Positions 47,300 to 58,426 are shown, numbered from the stretch's first letter. The stretch: DNA of 64,000 nt from Epiperipatus broadwayi (GCA_028023455.1 JAQFVV010000072.1:2066501-2130500); one strand, 5' to 3'. Translations and numbers: made by a program. The notes: generated by a model not told the origin, from the letters alone.

Positions 47300-48060
47300 A
47301 ACGAATTTTGAACCAGAATAGACATATTGTCTTTTACTAGATTCTATTAAAAAAATTTGGTAAAGGTAATTGAAATTTATAAGAAAGACAAGTATTTAGA
47401 ACAGAAACTATATATTGCAGAAAAAGTTTAGTACAAAAAATGTCAAAAATAATTCTATATTGATATAAGTGATTTACATCAAATAAATCATGCTCAATAA
47501 AAATATCTCGAACAGAAGAGAGACGAGATCTATCAAAGGTAATGCGCAAAGTATAATTTTGTAAAACGCACAAAGAGAATATAATATATAGAGAAATATT
47601 ACCCCAAATAATGATATTATAGGATAAAATATTCTGATAACAGGCAATATAAATAAAAAGAAGAGCTGACCCTAAAAGAAATTTAACTAAATAATAAAAC
47701 ATATAATTTAAATTACGTAAACGTTGACAAAGATAGGTAATATGATTTGTCCAAGACAATCTGGAGTCAATAAATAATCCTAAATAAAAATTATTATTTA
47801 CCAAAGGAATATTCTTACGAGTACACATATTATTAAAATGTGAAATATACTTACAGCAAAATTTAATCTTACGAGAGAAAAAATATGTTTACAAGAAAAA
47901 AGAATAGCTTTTGTTTTATCCAAATTTACCAATAACGAATTATATGCCAGCTATTTACTTATTAAATCCAAATCTTCATTCATTATTTTTTCAAAGCATC
48001 TATTACAGGATAAAGCAATATCATCAGCAAAAACAAAAATCTTTCATTGTAATTTTGTGA
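47300..48060 (-). pseudogene. LINE reverse transcriptase fragment (Jockey/CR1-like), minus strand
   Basis: Reading leftward from 48060: FVFADDIALSC (48000-48035) is the catalytic YADD-type box with FADD. It is followed by DLDLIS, NSLLVNLDKTKAI and, in a 163-codon frame (47828-47337), NFYLGLFIDSRLSWTNHI and the thumb region with CYQNILSYNIIIWG. This order is typical of CR1/Jockey-type LINEs. The part upstream of FADD is replaced at 48061 by a minisatellite. A stop lies between the FADD segment and the long frame. Confidence 0.8.
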
Positions 48061-48986
48061 TTAACCAGCTGTCAAGATTTAAGATCGATACGACTTCTCT
48101 TAGTGAAATTCATCTACCAGAGGAAGAAAGTATAATAAAAGAGATGGAAAGACTGCAAGTGTGGTTAACCAGCTGTCAAGATTTAAGATTGATACGACTT
48201 CTCTTAGTGAAATTCATCTATCAGAGGAAGAAAGTATAATAAAAGAGATGGAAAGACTGCAAGTGTGGTTAACCAGCTGTCAAGATTTAAGATCGATACG
48301 ACTTCTCATAAGCATCTATTACAGGATAAAGCAATATCATCAGCAAAAACAAAAATCTTTCATTGTAGTTTTGTGATTAACCAGCTGTCAAGATTTAAGA
48401 TCGATACGACTTCTCTTAATGAAATTCATCTACCAGAGGAAGTAAGTATAATAAAAGAGATGGAAAGACTGCAAGTGTGGTTAACCAGCTGTCAAGATTT
48501 AAGATCGATACGACTTCTCTTAGTGAAATTCATCTACCAGAGGAAGAAAGTATAATAAAAGAGATGGAAAGACTGCAAGTGTGGTTAACCAGCTGTCAAG
48601 ATTTAAGATCGATACGACTTCTCTTAGTGAAATTCTTCTATCAGAGGAAGAAAGTATAATAAAAGAGATGGAAAGACTGCAAGTGTGGTTAACCAGCTGT
48701 CAAGATTTAAGATCGATACGACTTCTCTTAGTGAAATTCTTCTATCAGAGGAAGAAAGTATAATAAAAGAGATGGAAAGACTGCAAGTGTGGTTAACCAG
48801 CTGTCAAGATTTAAGATCGATACGACTTCTCTTAGTGAAATTCTTCTATCAGAGGAAGAAAGTATAATAAAGGAGATGGAAAGACTGCAAGTGTGGTTAA
48901 CCAGCTGTCAAGATTTAAGATTGATACGACTTCTCTTAGTGAAATTCATCTACCAGAGGAAGAAAGTATAATAAAAGAGATGGGAT
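48061..48986. repeat. 104-bp minisatellite grown from LINE endonuclease sequence
   Basis: Units begin TTAACCAGCTGTCAAGATTT at 48061, 48165, 48269, 48377, 48481, 48585, 48689, 48793 and 48897, an exact 104-bp period except after the third. That third unit is cut after 39 bp and followed by a 69-bp copy (48308-48376) of the adjacent LINE fragment with the FADD box (from 47992-48060). Each unit encodes LSRFKIDTTSLSEIHLPEE, part of the endonuclease found directly downstream. Because 104 is not a multiple of three, each frame runs through one unit correctly and stops in the next. Confidence 0.95.
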
Positions 48987-49325
48987 GGGTACAAGTTGTT
49001 TTTTTTTTTTTTTTGGAAATGAAGATCAGTCAGTGAAAGCAAAGTGCAGGGTGTTGGATTTGGTATAAAGTCTAATTTAGTCCTAGCTGTAGTGTTAAAA
49101 TTTGCCTTGCATAATGGTACTAGAACTCAATTTCTCAGTACTTACGCTCCAATCTTAGATTCAGAGAAATTCACAAAGGAAAGATTTTATTCTTTGTTGG
49201 TTAGCACTATTACAGCAATAACAATAAAAATTTTCTTCTTGGAGATTTTAATTCACCTGTTGGTACAACTAGTAGATTTTGGCCAAAAGTTAATAACAAT
49301 ATATGTACTAAGAATCAAATGACTT
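48987..49325 (+). pseudogene. LINE apurinic-type endonuclease fragment
   Basis: Directly follows the minisatellite, whose unit supplies the missing N-terminal part (KIDTTSLSEIHLPEE). The frame from 49044 gives GVGFGIKSNLVL and then FLSTYAPILDSEKFTKERF. After a frameshift near 49225 it gives FLLGDFNSPVGTTSRFWPK, the catalytic GDFN motif of LINE endonucleases. It belongs to the CFDP2-like (RTE/BovB-type) LINE proteins. The continuation of the same protein reappears at 50785 and 51575. Confidence 0.8.
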
Positions 49326-49477
49326 TTACATAAATACATAGACTGAGACTATTATAAACAATTTGCTTAGATTAAAAAAAAATATATAAATTAAATCAAT
49401 AACAAAAAAATACAGCCTTCTGTTTTAAAATAGTCCATTAATGTCAATATATATATATACACACGCACACAAAATAA

Positions 49478-50559
49478 CCACATGCAAACTTCTTTATGAA
49501 TCTTGATTTTATTACATGAACTATATAAAGGACAAAAAATACTCCAAGGTTTTATCTACATTCTTATAGTTCTTATCAAGGAAATTTTAAGTTGTTCCTT
49601 GATAAGACTATAAAAGAATATAGTCGAAAAGGAGTATTTTTTGTAATTTATAATAATTCATATATAAAGCTAAAGCTTTAGTACATGCGCCTTGAGTGCT
49701 TAATTTTAGCAAGAGAGACCTCTACAAATCATAACACGAGATTCGACTTTATAAAGATAAGAGGGACCCTCTTATCTCTAACCTATTTTTCTTAATTATA
49801 TAGGCAAATCTAAAGCATTTTGATTTGGGAGCATGAAGCTAATAAATTCTTCACTGATTAAGTCCACTATTTCTATTAAACATTAACATTCGCGAAATCT
49901 TTCGATTTACAACGAGTCAATATCCAGATATTAAATTTAGAAATATTTTGAATCAATTTAAAGTTATAAATATTAATTCTTATTAAGCGCAATGTCAGTA
50001 TGTAATACTTATATAAAGCTAAAGCTTTAGTACATGCACCTTGAGTGCTTAATTTTAGCAAGAGAGACCTCTACAAATCATAACACGAGATTCGGGACCT
50101 CTTATCTCTAACCTATTTTTCTTAATTATATAGGCAAATCTAAAGCATTTTGATTTGGGAGCATGAAGCTAATAAGATTTAATAATAATTAATATTTATA
50201 ACTTTAAATTATTCAAAATATTTCTAAATTTAATATCTGAATATTGACTCCTTGTAAATCGAAAGATTTCGCGAATGTTAATGTTTAATAGAAATAGTGG
50301 ACTTAATCAGTGAAGAATTTATTAGCTTCATGCTCCCAAATCAAAATGCTTTAGATTTGCCTATATAATTAAGAAAAATAGGTTAGAGATAAGAGGGTTA
50401 TGATTTGTAGAGGTCTCTCTTGCTAAAATTAAACACTCAAGGCACATGTACTAAAGCTTTAGCTTTATATAAGTATTACGTGCTGACATTGCGCTTAATA
50501 AGAATTAATATTAATAATTCATATAATAAATCAAGATTTATAAAGAGGTTTGCATGTGG
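49478..50559. mobile_element. 1.08-kb foldback element inserted in the LINE
   Basis: The outer inverted ends CCACATGCAAACTTCTTTAT (49478) and its inverse (to 50559) frame an internal pattern A-B-A'-(AB inverted). A is 49660-49850, B 49850-50010, A' 50011-50175, and the inverted AB is 50176-50490. A further hairpin sits at 49540-49640. Part of A is also found at 25905-26010. Noncoding. It separates the endonuclease at 49325 from the rest of the LINE at 50785. Confidence 0.8.
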
Positions 50560-50784
50560 ATAAACCATGTTAAAGAACATGGAAACACCAATAATCAAAA
50601 CAATGTCATTTAATAGATTACATTATAATTAGAAATCAGAGTACAAGAGAATTCCCATTATGAAAGGAATTTGTTGTGCAAATTATAGATTAATATGCTT
50701 CAGGAATGGGTTATAAAGTAGATATTATACCAATAATTGATGTTCATTCTGTAAAAGAATTTATGACACATTTAAATTTCATTA

Positions 50785-50935
50785 ACAATTAAATATTAAA
50801 AGTGCTTCTTTGAATTCCCTGGGCTCTCATATTACTGAAGCATGGCATTGTCTTCTGGAATTTGTCCTAGATACAAATAAATCTATTATTCTTGGGTTCA
50901 CTAAAAGGAAGAATCATGACTAGGTTTTTTTGACA
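50785..50935 (+). pseudogene. LINE linker fragment, continuation of the endonuclease LINE
   Basis: Reads LNSLGSHITEAWHCLLEFVL and then ILGFTKRKNHDWF, matching the segment between endonuclease and reverse transcriptase (RKN..DWFDEND motif) in CFDP2-like LINEs. It is open for about 50 codons, then interrupted by the repeats at 50960-51540. Confidence 0.65.
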
Positions 50936-50959
50936 ACAATATTATTGTTAATATAAAGG

Positions 50960-51540
50960 GAAACATAACATTTTCTATTAAGAATTTTTATTAGTCATTC
51001 ATTAACTAGAAATTATCTATTTAATAAATAATATTCTGTAGTGTAATTTTCACTTCACCAATCTCGCACAAGATAGGGACTGGTTTCTATCCATTTTTAA
51101 CATCTTGTGGAAGGATGTAATCATAAACATATCCCCAGAGACATGTGAAAAAGATGTATAATGCCCAAAATGCATATTTCACGCTGAACCAGCACTCATC
51201 TGTTGGCTCAGATCACATTCTCTTACATATATCTTTATCACTGTTCAGTATATATATAAAGAAAATTACTTCAGCTTAACTGATAAGTGTCAGGCTTACT
51301 TGCCTTCCAACTTTGACAAAAACTGCTGGATGGAAGTATATTAATAATTTTTATTAATCATTCATTAGATGAAAAATCATCCATTTTAATGAGTATTATT
51401 TCTGTAATGTAATTTTTACTATATCATTCTCATGCAAAGTAGGGTCTGGTTTCTATCCACTTTTAACACTTTGTGGAGGGATTATACCTTGTATGAGAGT
51501 GATATAGTGAAAATTACACTACAAAAATATTCATTAAGGG
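50960..51540. mobile_element. Cluster of small inserted repeats inside the LINE
   Basis: Holds a foldback outer arm (51125-51265, copy 5, diverged) and a 150-bp MITE at 51385-51536. The MITE's ends (TAATGAGTATTATTTCTGTA and the inverse of ...CTACAAAAATATTCATTA) pair over about 50 bp. A half copy of the same MITE is at 51020-51120 (CTGGTTTCTATCCATTTTTA). Confidence 0.7.
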
Positions 51541-51544
51541 ACAT

Positions 51545-51748
51545 TTTCTGCTTGGCAGAATACTAAATTGAATACGAACTTCATAATAAATATAGAGATT
51601 TGAAGACAGAAGTTGAATGTCTAACATTAAGACTCAAAAAGGATTGGTGGATTCAAACTGCAAAGAAGATACAGACATTAGCAGATCATGATCATTTGGA
51701 GATATTTTTTGATGCATTGAAAGCAACACACAGACCTGAGAAATGATA
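51545..51748 (+). pseudogene. LINE fragment before the reverse transcriptase
   Basis: Reads YRDLKTEVECLTLRLKKDWW and then QTAKKIQTLADHDHLEIFFD and ALKATHRPEK, a block that precedes the reverse transcriptase in CFDP2-like LINEs (WW...AEEIQ.AAD...FY..LK...GP). It is in register with the piece at 50785, so it is the same insertion. It ends at a stop; the reverse transcriptase is not found downstream. Confidence 0.75.
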
Positions 51749-51749
51749 A

Positions 51750-52360
51750 AATGTTAGACTAGATAATATAAATACTCTTTGATCATTTCTTACCCGAGTA
51801 AAGTAATAAGCAAAACTTTCAGTTTGAGCAATCATCTAAAATTGTTGTGCTAAATTTATTACCTGTGTGCTTGAATGACACATGACCCCAAAATAAGTAA
51901 CTATATGTTTGGTTTTTTGTAATGATATTTTTAACTCTGTTCTTTTTAAATAAGTCTCCCTTTGCCAAATCGTACTTTTTATTTATGAAACCATTCATGA
52001 AAAAAAAAAAACTAAAATTGAAAGCAAACAACTGATAGGAACAAATCTACTATTTCTAAATAGTACTTCGCTTATTTTATTTAAACATGAATGTGTATAA
52101 GTCGTCTGCAGATAATTAATCACTCCACCTGGTGACTGAGATGATTTGTCATTGATTTTAATTTTTATTTATATTTAAAATATATCAGAAATAAAAGACA
52201 TATCTTTAACAATATTATATAATATAAAATATTTCATATTTCTCATCATGTAAGTATGCAAAGCTTCAAAAAATATGTATATATACTTAATATTTTCAAA
52301 AAGCTACATAAATTGTCAAAAATTATCGTTTAAAAAAAAAAAGCAATGAACTATGCTGCA
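51750..52360. other. AT-rich spacer
   Basis: No gene, RNA or inverted ends recognised. The 70-codon minus frame at 51819-52031 is not supported by any motif. Confidence 0.5.
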
Positions 52361-52369
52361 GGCTGTTGA

Positions 52370-53525
52370 AAGGAGTTTGCAGTTAAGTGAAAGAAGACCC
52401 TTTGATTCCTCTTGGAGGCCTTAAAGAACTGAGCAGGGTAAATTCCTAATGTCCACACGTTGCAGCTATTGTTACTGTGAATATTCAAATAAGTATACAA
52501 ACAATGATGGGCTGTTTACCAACATGCATTAGCCAGCGTGATGAGTGTATTGGCTTTTTATCTCTGAGTTTAAGATCAAGAGACATAATGGTCTTTCTTT
52601 GCAATCGCCTAATAGCTTTTAACTGAAATATCAATTGAGTTTCCTTGAAGAAAAATGAATGTGTGTGAATGAAAAAGAATTATATATCTATAATTATGAC
52701 AGATAAAAATAAAATCATTGCCCTTATTCCCAGGATGCTGTAAAGTTACCAGTCAAAGTAGCAGTTGATGGCTGAAGTCAGAGGGTGCCATTTGATGATG
52801 ACCTTTTCTTTAGGTATTTACAACTGCAAATCATTTTCAATAGAAGGAATTCTGGCACTCGCAAGTCTTGCGCTTGAACTTCTTGTAAATTGGGCGGATT
52901 CGAAAATGAGACAATTAATCATATTTTCTGTGAATGCTCGTCTTTGAGGGTTATTACACAGAACATTGCAGATGGAGTCTTATCTATCAATAAATGCATT
53001 CTATCACTCAATGGGTTGATGAGTGGCATATATGCCACGACAAGGATAGCAACTTATATGATTCGTGCAGTGTGACTTACAAGGAATCATTATGTTATTA
53101 GGAAGAATAACCATGGCCATCCATAGGCAGTATTCAAAAAAATTCTTCGTGAAATCAAAACAGGGATAAGATTCTAATGCCAGAGGGTCTCTTTGCAGAC
53201 ACTCGAACCCGACTTTTGCCACTTGAAGATGGTTTTAGTCCTTAACATCTCTCATCACAGTCATTTTTTGGTGGCAAATGAATAGACATACCTATCTACG
53301 AGCATGGACTGCAATAGTTCCTGGCTTCCTGAAATGATTGTCAAGGTCCTAGCTGTAAACATGCACACTCGTCAAAAAGTGCAGTGCTTGGTTGAATGTG
53401 TCACTTTTACCACTTACTGTTTAAATAAAATTGAGCGTAGGAGAGTTAGCAAATGTAGGAGATAATGATTTGCACTGTAATTGTATGTATTTGTTTCCCT
53501 TAATAAAATAAATAAATAAATAAAG
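52370..53525 (+). pseudogene. LINE 3' end with Cys/His knuckle and AAAT tail
   Basis: The plus frame at 52890 reads ENETINHIFCECSSLRV, the C-terminal Cys/His knuckle of LINE reverse transcriptase proteins, and remains open to 53075. The element closes with a 3' region and an (AAAT)n tail at 53503-53523, typical of target-primed LINE insertion. The upstream segment 52495-52570 matches 47095-47165 in inverse orientation (CATTAGCCAGCGTG word). The minus frame at 53004-53222 is a shadow. Confidence 0.6.
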
Positions 53526-54530
53526 CCATGTGTCTTTATATATATTTTATAAATCAGATTTCAGTCCAATATAATCGTTTTGGTATCTGCTAATAATAAA
53601 TATTCAGTTGTCAAGGTAAGTTGTTTTTTAATAAAAACTAATAAAACTTCAAATACACAATATAATAATGATAATCATGTAATAAAATTTATATATATAT
53701 AAATTTTATTGTTTTGTTTTCTAAATAGGAACGACAATAAACTCTGAGCCACTTTCTTTTTTTTTTCAAAGCAAATGCAATAATTGTATAATAATGATAA
53801 TAATACAAAAGGCCGCATCCATTTCTGCTTTGTTTATCAATTTTCAAAATAGAAAATGTTTATCAAATGCATCGTAAGTCAATAAACCAATTATAATTTC
53901 AATCAAATATAATGGAATTGACTTTTTAAGTGCTTTCTTGTTCTGAATACAATTTTAACCAATTTTACATAGTTTTTTTCCCCTCCATTTTAAAAATAAC
54001 TACATATAAAGAAAAATCAATTTATAATTTTTGAAATGAAGACTAAAAAAAAAGAAATTCGAAATTTTTTTTTTACTTCAATATATGTATTATATTGTTT
54101 CGTTTAATATGAGCAAAAATTTAAATAGGTTTATTTCTAATAAAAGATTATTTTTAAACATACATAAGTATATATTTAAAATGATTGAACAATGTCAATA
54201 AAATATTTGACATTTCAATTATAAATTTTAATATCAAGTTATTGACTTTATTTAGATTCGATTCACGCACACACAAACATATCTGTTTACATGTGTATAC
54301 ATTTCATAGTAGTCTTTCTTAGAGCAAATCCCCAGGAAACAATATTCTTTATCAGTGATTTCTAATCTGGGATATTATTACTTCCAGAGATACAAACAAG
54401 GTTTTTCTAAAAAAATGAATACACACAATTTAATAATGATAGAATTACACACACATCAATAAAAGTAATGAGGTTTTAATCTATTAGTTATTATTTCATA
54501 GTTTTCTAATTCTATCTGTTGTGTTTGGTC
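53526..54530. other. AT-rich spacer
   Basis: No gene seen. A palindromic AT stretch lies at 53688-53711. Confidence 0.5.
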
Positions 54531-55211
54531 TGAATTGCAAGTTTCAGACTCATACCAACAGTCATATCAATAAAAATATGAACACTTGAAGTTAATATGT
54601 ATAATTTAATAGAATAAATATACATACTTATTATACAATCAATAAATAAATAAATAAATACAATTATAAGTAGATAGACAAATTTAATACTGAACTGGTC
54701 ATGCCTGAATGAGTGACCTCCCAGCTTCATGAGCTCTAGTCATGACTCTTTCGTGTACTGGACAGCTTGCCTTGAGTCGGCCATAGTCGTAGCAGCTTAC
54801 AGTCCTATGGTAGACTTGCCTCACTGCATAGACATATCAGTAATGATTATAGTAGAAACTTCACAGTTGAAAGTGGTTTCAATTGAGAGCTGATGTTATC
54901 TCTCTTATAAGAGCATACTGTCATTTAGGTTAGATAGACATTTTCTGGCTTGCCTCCAAAAAGGCTGACTATTTATTGCCAGATCCCCTACCTTACTGGC
55001 AGCAATTGGATTCAGAGAGCACCTTTATTGCCTAATAGTAGGATTTTATATACATGTTTACACATTGGCCATATTTGTTTCACCCTTTGGCTATGTTTAT
55101 ACCTTGATTATCCACATGTTTACACATTGGTAAGTGGCAATGAAACTCAATCCAATAGATAAAAAAGAAATCTGGACTAGTCCACTTCTGAAGGCAAGGT
55201 CAAATATGACA
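54531..55211 (-). repeat. 3' LTR of the gypsy element
   Basis: On the minus strand it begins TGTCATATTTGACC. Shared words include TGAAGTTAATATG and CAAAAAG(G)CT. It carries an (AAAT)n expansion at 54643-54661 that the other LTR lacks. Confidence 0.85.
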
Positions 55212-55224
55212 TCGCTCCCTCTGG
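55212..55224 (-). promoter_or_regulatory. Polypurine tract
   Basis: The minus strand reads AGAGGGAGCGA immediately before the TGTCAT start of the 3' LTR, the position of the plus-strand priming site in LTR elements. Confidence 0.6.
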
Positions 55225-55334
55225 CTAAATTTAGCCCTGAGGAACATCAATGAGATGAGCTGGATGATGTGTTGTCTCCTTTGTTGGTTTCTCGGGTTTA
55301 TAGCTGTTCTTGTCTTATTCATCATCCTTGTTGA

Positions 55335-55532
55335 TTATCCTGACTCTGGATTGTTGCTGTCTTCAGTTTGGCAATCATCACTTTCAGTTGATGTACTTGT
55401 TTCTCTGTGATTCTGTTTCAATTGGTTTAGGTGATGATATTGATACCTATCTGCTGCTTGAACTATTATAGTGTAGAGTCCTTTCAGGTGTGTAACCACT
55501 AATGGTATACATTTTGTGGATCCATAGTACAT
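55335..55532 (-). pseudogene. C-terminal tail of the pol polyprotein
   Basis: A 65-codon frame, MYYGSTKCIPLVVTHLKGLY then YQYHHLNQLKQNHRE, fits the region after integrase in K02A2.6-like gypsy polyproteins (R.H.DQL motif). It ends shortly before the polypurine tract. No chromodomain is seen. Confidence 0.6.
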
Positions 55533-55635
55533 CCTGCAAAGCCTGTGAGTGCCTATTTGTACTTTTATCTTGCCGTTTCCTTTTTCTATATATTTGGCAT
55601 AGAGTTTCAGTGCTGACAGGTTAGTTTGCAGATGT

Positions 55636-56208
55636 CTATTGAATAGTAATTCTGCTGGAGTCTTTCCGGTTGCTGTACTTGGTGTGAAGTGCTATGCTAG
55701 TAGAGTTATGGCAATCCTGGCATTTTAGCTTCCCATATCCATTTTTGTTATCAACCTTTTTTGCTTCTTGAACTAATCTCCCTGCCTGGCCAATGCTTTC
55801 TGGGTGGAATGGAGGGCTGTATGCTAGCGCAATGTTATTATTAGTGCAAAAGCTTTTGAATGCACTAACTGTAAATGTTATGCCATTATCTGTCACTAAT
55901 GTCTTAGATAGGTCATGTGTTGCAAATAGTCTTCTAAGAGCTTCTATTGTGGCTATGGATTGAAGTAAAAGGACTTGCAGCGATTTGGAGTATGAATCAA
56001 CTCTTATCAACAGCAGTTTTCCTTTTCATGGGCCTGCATGGTCCACAAGGATTCTAGACCAGGGCCCTTCAAGTTTAGGCCACTGTGCTGTTTTGTCTTT
56101 TGCTGGCATGTTGTGATTCATTTTGCTCTGCCAGCAGTGGTGGACTTTGGCCTCAATATTAGTATTTAAGGTAGGCCAGCATATGTATGATCTTGCTAGC
56201 ATCTCCAT
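55636..56208 (-). pseudogene. Integrase, core and zinc-binding end, two frames
   Basis: The first frame (56208-56026) holds ARSYICWPTLNTNIEAKVHH and the start of the core, PWSRILVDHAGP, where the first catalytic Asp is kept. The second (56010-55636) continues with SKSLQVLLLQSIATIEALRR, the second Asp in LVTDNGITF and PPFHPESIGQAGRLVQEAKK. There the usual N-x-x-A-E motif is altered. A stop separates the frames. Confidence 0.82.
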
Positions 56209-56540
56209 TCAGATTATCCCCGTAAGCCCATTATGTAACAGACTGAGCACTTGGTAATGTCCAGCTAGGGGAATCACTACTCTGGATCACAAGATAATGC
56301 AGCCATGTTCAGTTGAGAGGGTCAACCCAATGCATCCAGTAGACGGGATGCAACTCATCTGGTTTATTTGGCCAATCCTGTTGGATCCATTTTTGTACCT
56401 TTTGAAATCCAGGGTCATTAGTAGTCCATATAGCCACTGTCTTACTGTTCAGTGGTATGCTTGAGTTCAAGTCAATCATGCTAATTTATTGACTTGATGT
56501 TGTCAGATTGTCTGTGGCCTCTGCAGGCAATTGGCTTAAT

Positions 56541-56858
56541 TCATCTACATGAAGAATGTTTTCCCACAATATATTGTATTGCAAAGTTATAGCCTGACAA
56601 AAAATTGAACCACTGCAGCATTCTTGGTGAGGCACGCTGAGGGATTCTTTTATCAGATGCAAATATTCCCAAGAAGGGTCTATGATCTGTTTGTAGAATG
56701 AATCGTGTATCATGTAGGTAATTGTGGAATTTTTTGATGCCGTTGATCAAAGCTAGTGCCACTCTATCAATTTGATCATAGTTTCTCTGAGCCCTTGAAA
56801 GGCACTTTGATGCAAAACGAATAGGGCTGTGTGTCCTGTCATTATTTCTGTGGGACAA
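56541..56858 (-). pseudogene. RNase H domain, truncated
   Basis: PIRFASKCLSRAQRNYDQID, then FILQTDHRPFLGIFASDK and RASPRMLQWFNFLSGYNFAI, then QYIVGKHS. These are the standard RNase H blocks of gypsy elements, including the TDH.PL site. The start of the domain lies in another frame upstream. Confidence 0.85.
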
Positions 56859-57101
56859 TACTGCCCCTGTTCCAACTGCTGATGCATAACATGTTAGTAC
56901 TCATATCTCTTATTGGTTGAAATGTGCCAATAATTTATCTTATTGAAATGCTTTATCATGCTTGCTGTACCAACTCCAGGCTTCCTTTTTCTCCAATAAC
57001 CTTTATAGTAGTTCAACAGCTTTGGTTTTATAATATAAGAACCCTTCGTAATAATTTATGAGCCCTAAGAAGGACTAAAGTTCTTTCTTATTTTCAGGTG
57101 T

Positions 57102-57476
57102 TTAGATTTTTTTTATTGCTAATACTTTCTTTTGATTTGGATGAATGCCACTTGCTTTTATCCTGTATCCCAAAAATTCAAGCTCATTGGCTTCAAATAT
57201 GCACTTATCCAAGTTTATTTTAATGCCAGAGGCATTGAACTTGTCTAGGAGTTTTTTGGTGGAACTCCAAAGTTGTTCTGGTGTTTGTGCCACTAATAAG
57301 ACATAGTTAAAATATGGCAATGTGCCTGGTATTCCAGCAGCCAGTTGATCCATGATTCTCTGGAATATTGCTGGGGTAATCAATATACCAAAAGGTAACA
57401 AGTTCATTTTGAATAACTCTTTATGGGTTATTATTGATAATGCTCTTGCAACCTGATCATCCACAAATAGTTGCAA
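57102..57476 (-). pseudogene. pol: Reverse transcriptase palm and thumb, mutated
   Basis: The 124-codon frame includes LLPFGILITPAIFQRIMDQL (the FG...P..FQ block) and PYFNYVLLVAQTPEQ, where the catalytic YxDD box reads YFNY. Both aspartates are therefore lost. INLDKCIFEANELEFLGYRI follows (the KC.F....LGY thumb block). The fingers region upstream (57480-57900) is present only in fragments, with a run of about ten G at 57650-57659. Confidence 0.85.
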
Positions 57477-57907
57477 GTATGCATGTTTTAGCTCAATTTT
57501 ACTAAAAACCCTACCACCTGATAATGTGGATAGGATTTATTTGACTGATGGAGGTGGGTAATTATTTGTATCAAGAAGTTTGTCGATTGTGCATCGATAA
57601 TCCCCACATATATGCACATCACCATTTTCTTTGAAGATTGGTACTATTGGGGGGGGGGGGCTGTTCTGAGTATGCTATGGACTCTATAATCCCTGCTGGC
57701 TCCCACTTTTCAAGCTCTGCTTCTACTTTAGTTCGCAAAGCTAGTGGAAGTGATTGCCCCGACAACTAATGGGTCTTACCTCTCTATTTAGTGGTAAATA
57801 AATTGGTTGTTCTAAATACAGACCCATCACTTTGTTGAAGACTTCTGAGTAATCAGATTTTAATTTAGTTAATGTTGTGACCTGGTTCACCTTTGTCACT
57901 GCAAAGC

Positions 57908-58318
57908 CTAAGTGAACCAGTCATGGCCTAATAAGTTACTATGATTACCTGATGCCACTAACAGTGGTAGATGTATAGTCTTATTGGGCAATGTAATTTT
58001 AACTGTTCTTTGACCCAACAGTTTTATTTTATTGTCGTGATAGTCTGAGATTGACTTGCTGCTAGGATGCAGCTCATATTCATTATTCTGATTAATGATA
58101 TCCCAGGTCTTTTTTGAAACAATAGACACTGCAGACTCTGTATCCAGTTCCATTGTAACTGGTGTATCATTAATTATAATATTGTGTATAAATCCAGACT
58201 GATCATCTTTAATATGATTTATACAGGCAAATTGTTTATTTTTCTTATAATTGCCTTTGCTGTTTTTTGGAATGGATTTTTCCATTCTCATATTGGCTGT
58301 CTGTCTTTTTAATTTCAA
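57908..58318 (-). pseudogene. Retropepsin-type protease region, mutated
   Basis: In a 136-codon frame, VTMELDTESAVSIVS marks the active site. The family's conserved Asp-Thr-Gly-Ser/Ala reads Asp-Thr-Glu-Ser, so the catalytic turn is altered. The second retropepsin motif is seen as NLLGHDWF near the end. The domain would release gag and pol products. Confidence 0.75.
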
Positions 58319-58426
58319 ACATGCAGCCTTTATATGTCTGACTCACTTGCAAAATGTACATGTTGTATAGCAGGTACAGGCATTCTGTATGTATGTGCAT
58401 TTGTTCATTGCATCTATAGCAATGCT

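Noticed and set aside
48057-48971. Seven overlapping 60-96-codon genes
   Set aside because: They are generated by the 104-bp repeat period, which shifts frame at each unit; not separate genes.
53004-53222. Minus-strand 72-codon ORF with Cys residues
   Set aside because: Antisense to the LINE C-terminal knuckle frame; no independent support.
54650-55162. Coding frames inside the 3' LTR
   Set aside because: They lie wholly within LTR sequence and have no homologous frame in the other LTR.
57640-57662. G-quadruplex or regulatory G-run
   Set aside because: A single homopolymer of about ten G inside decayed pol sequence; more likely slippage or a sequencing artefact.
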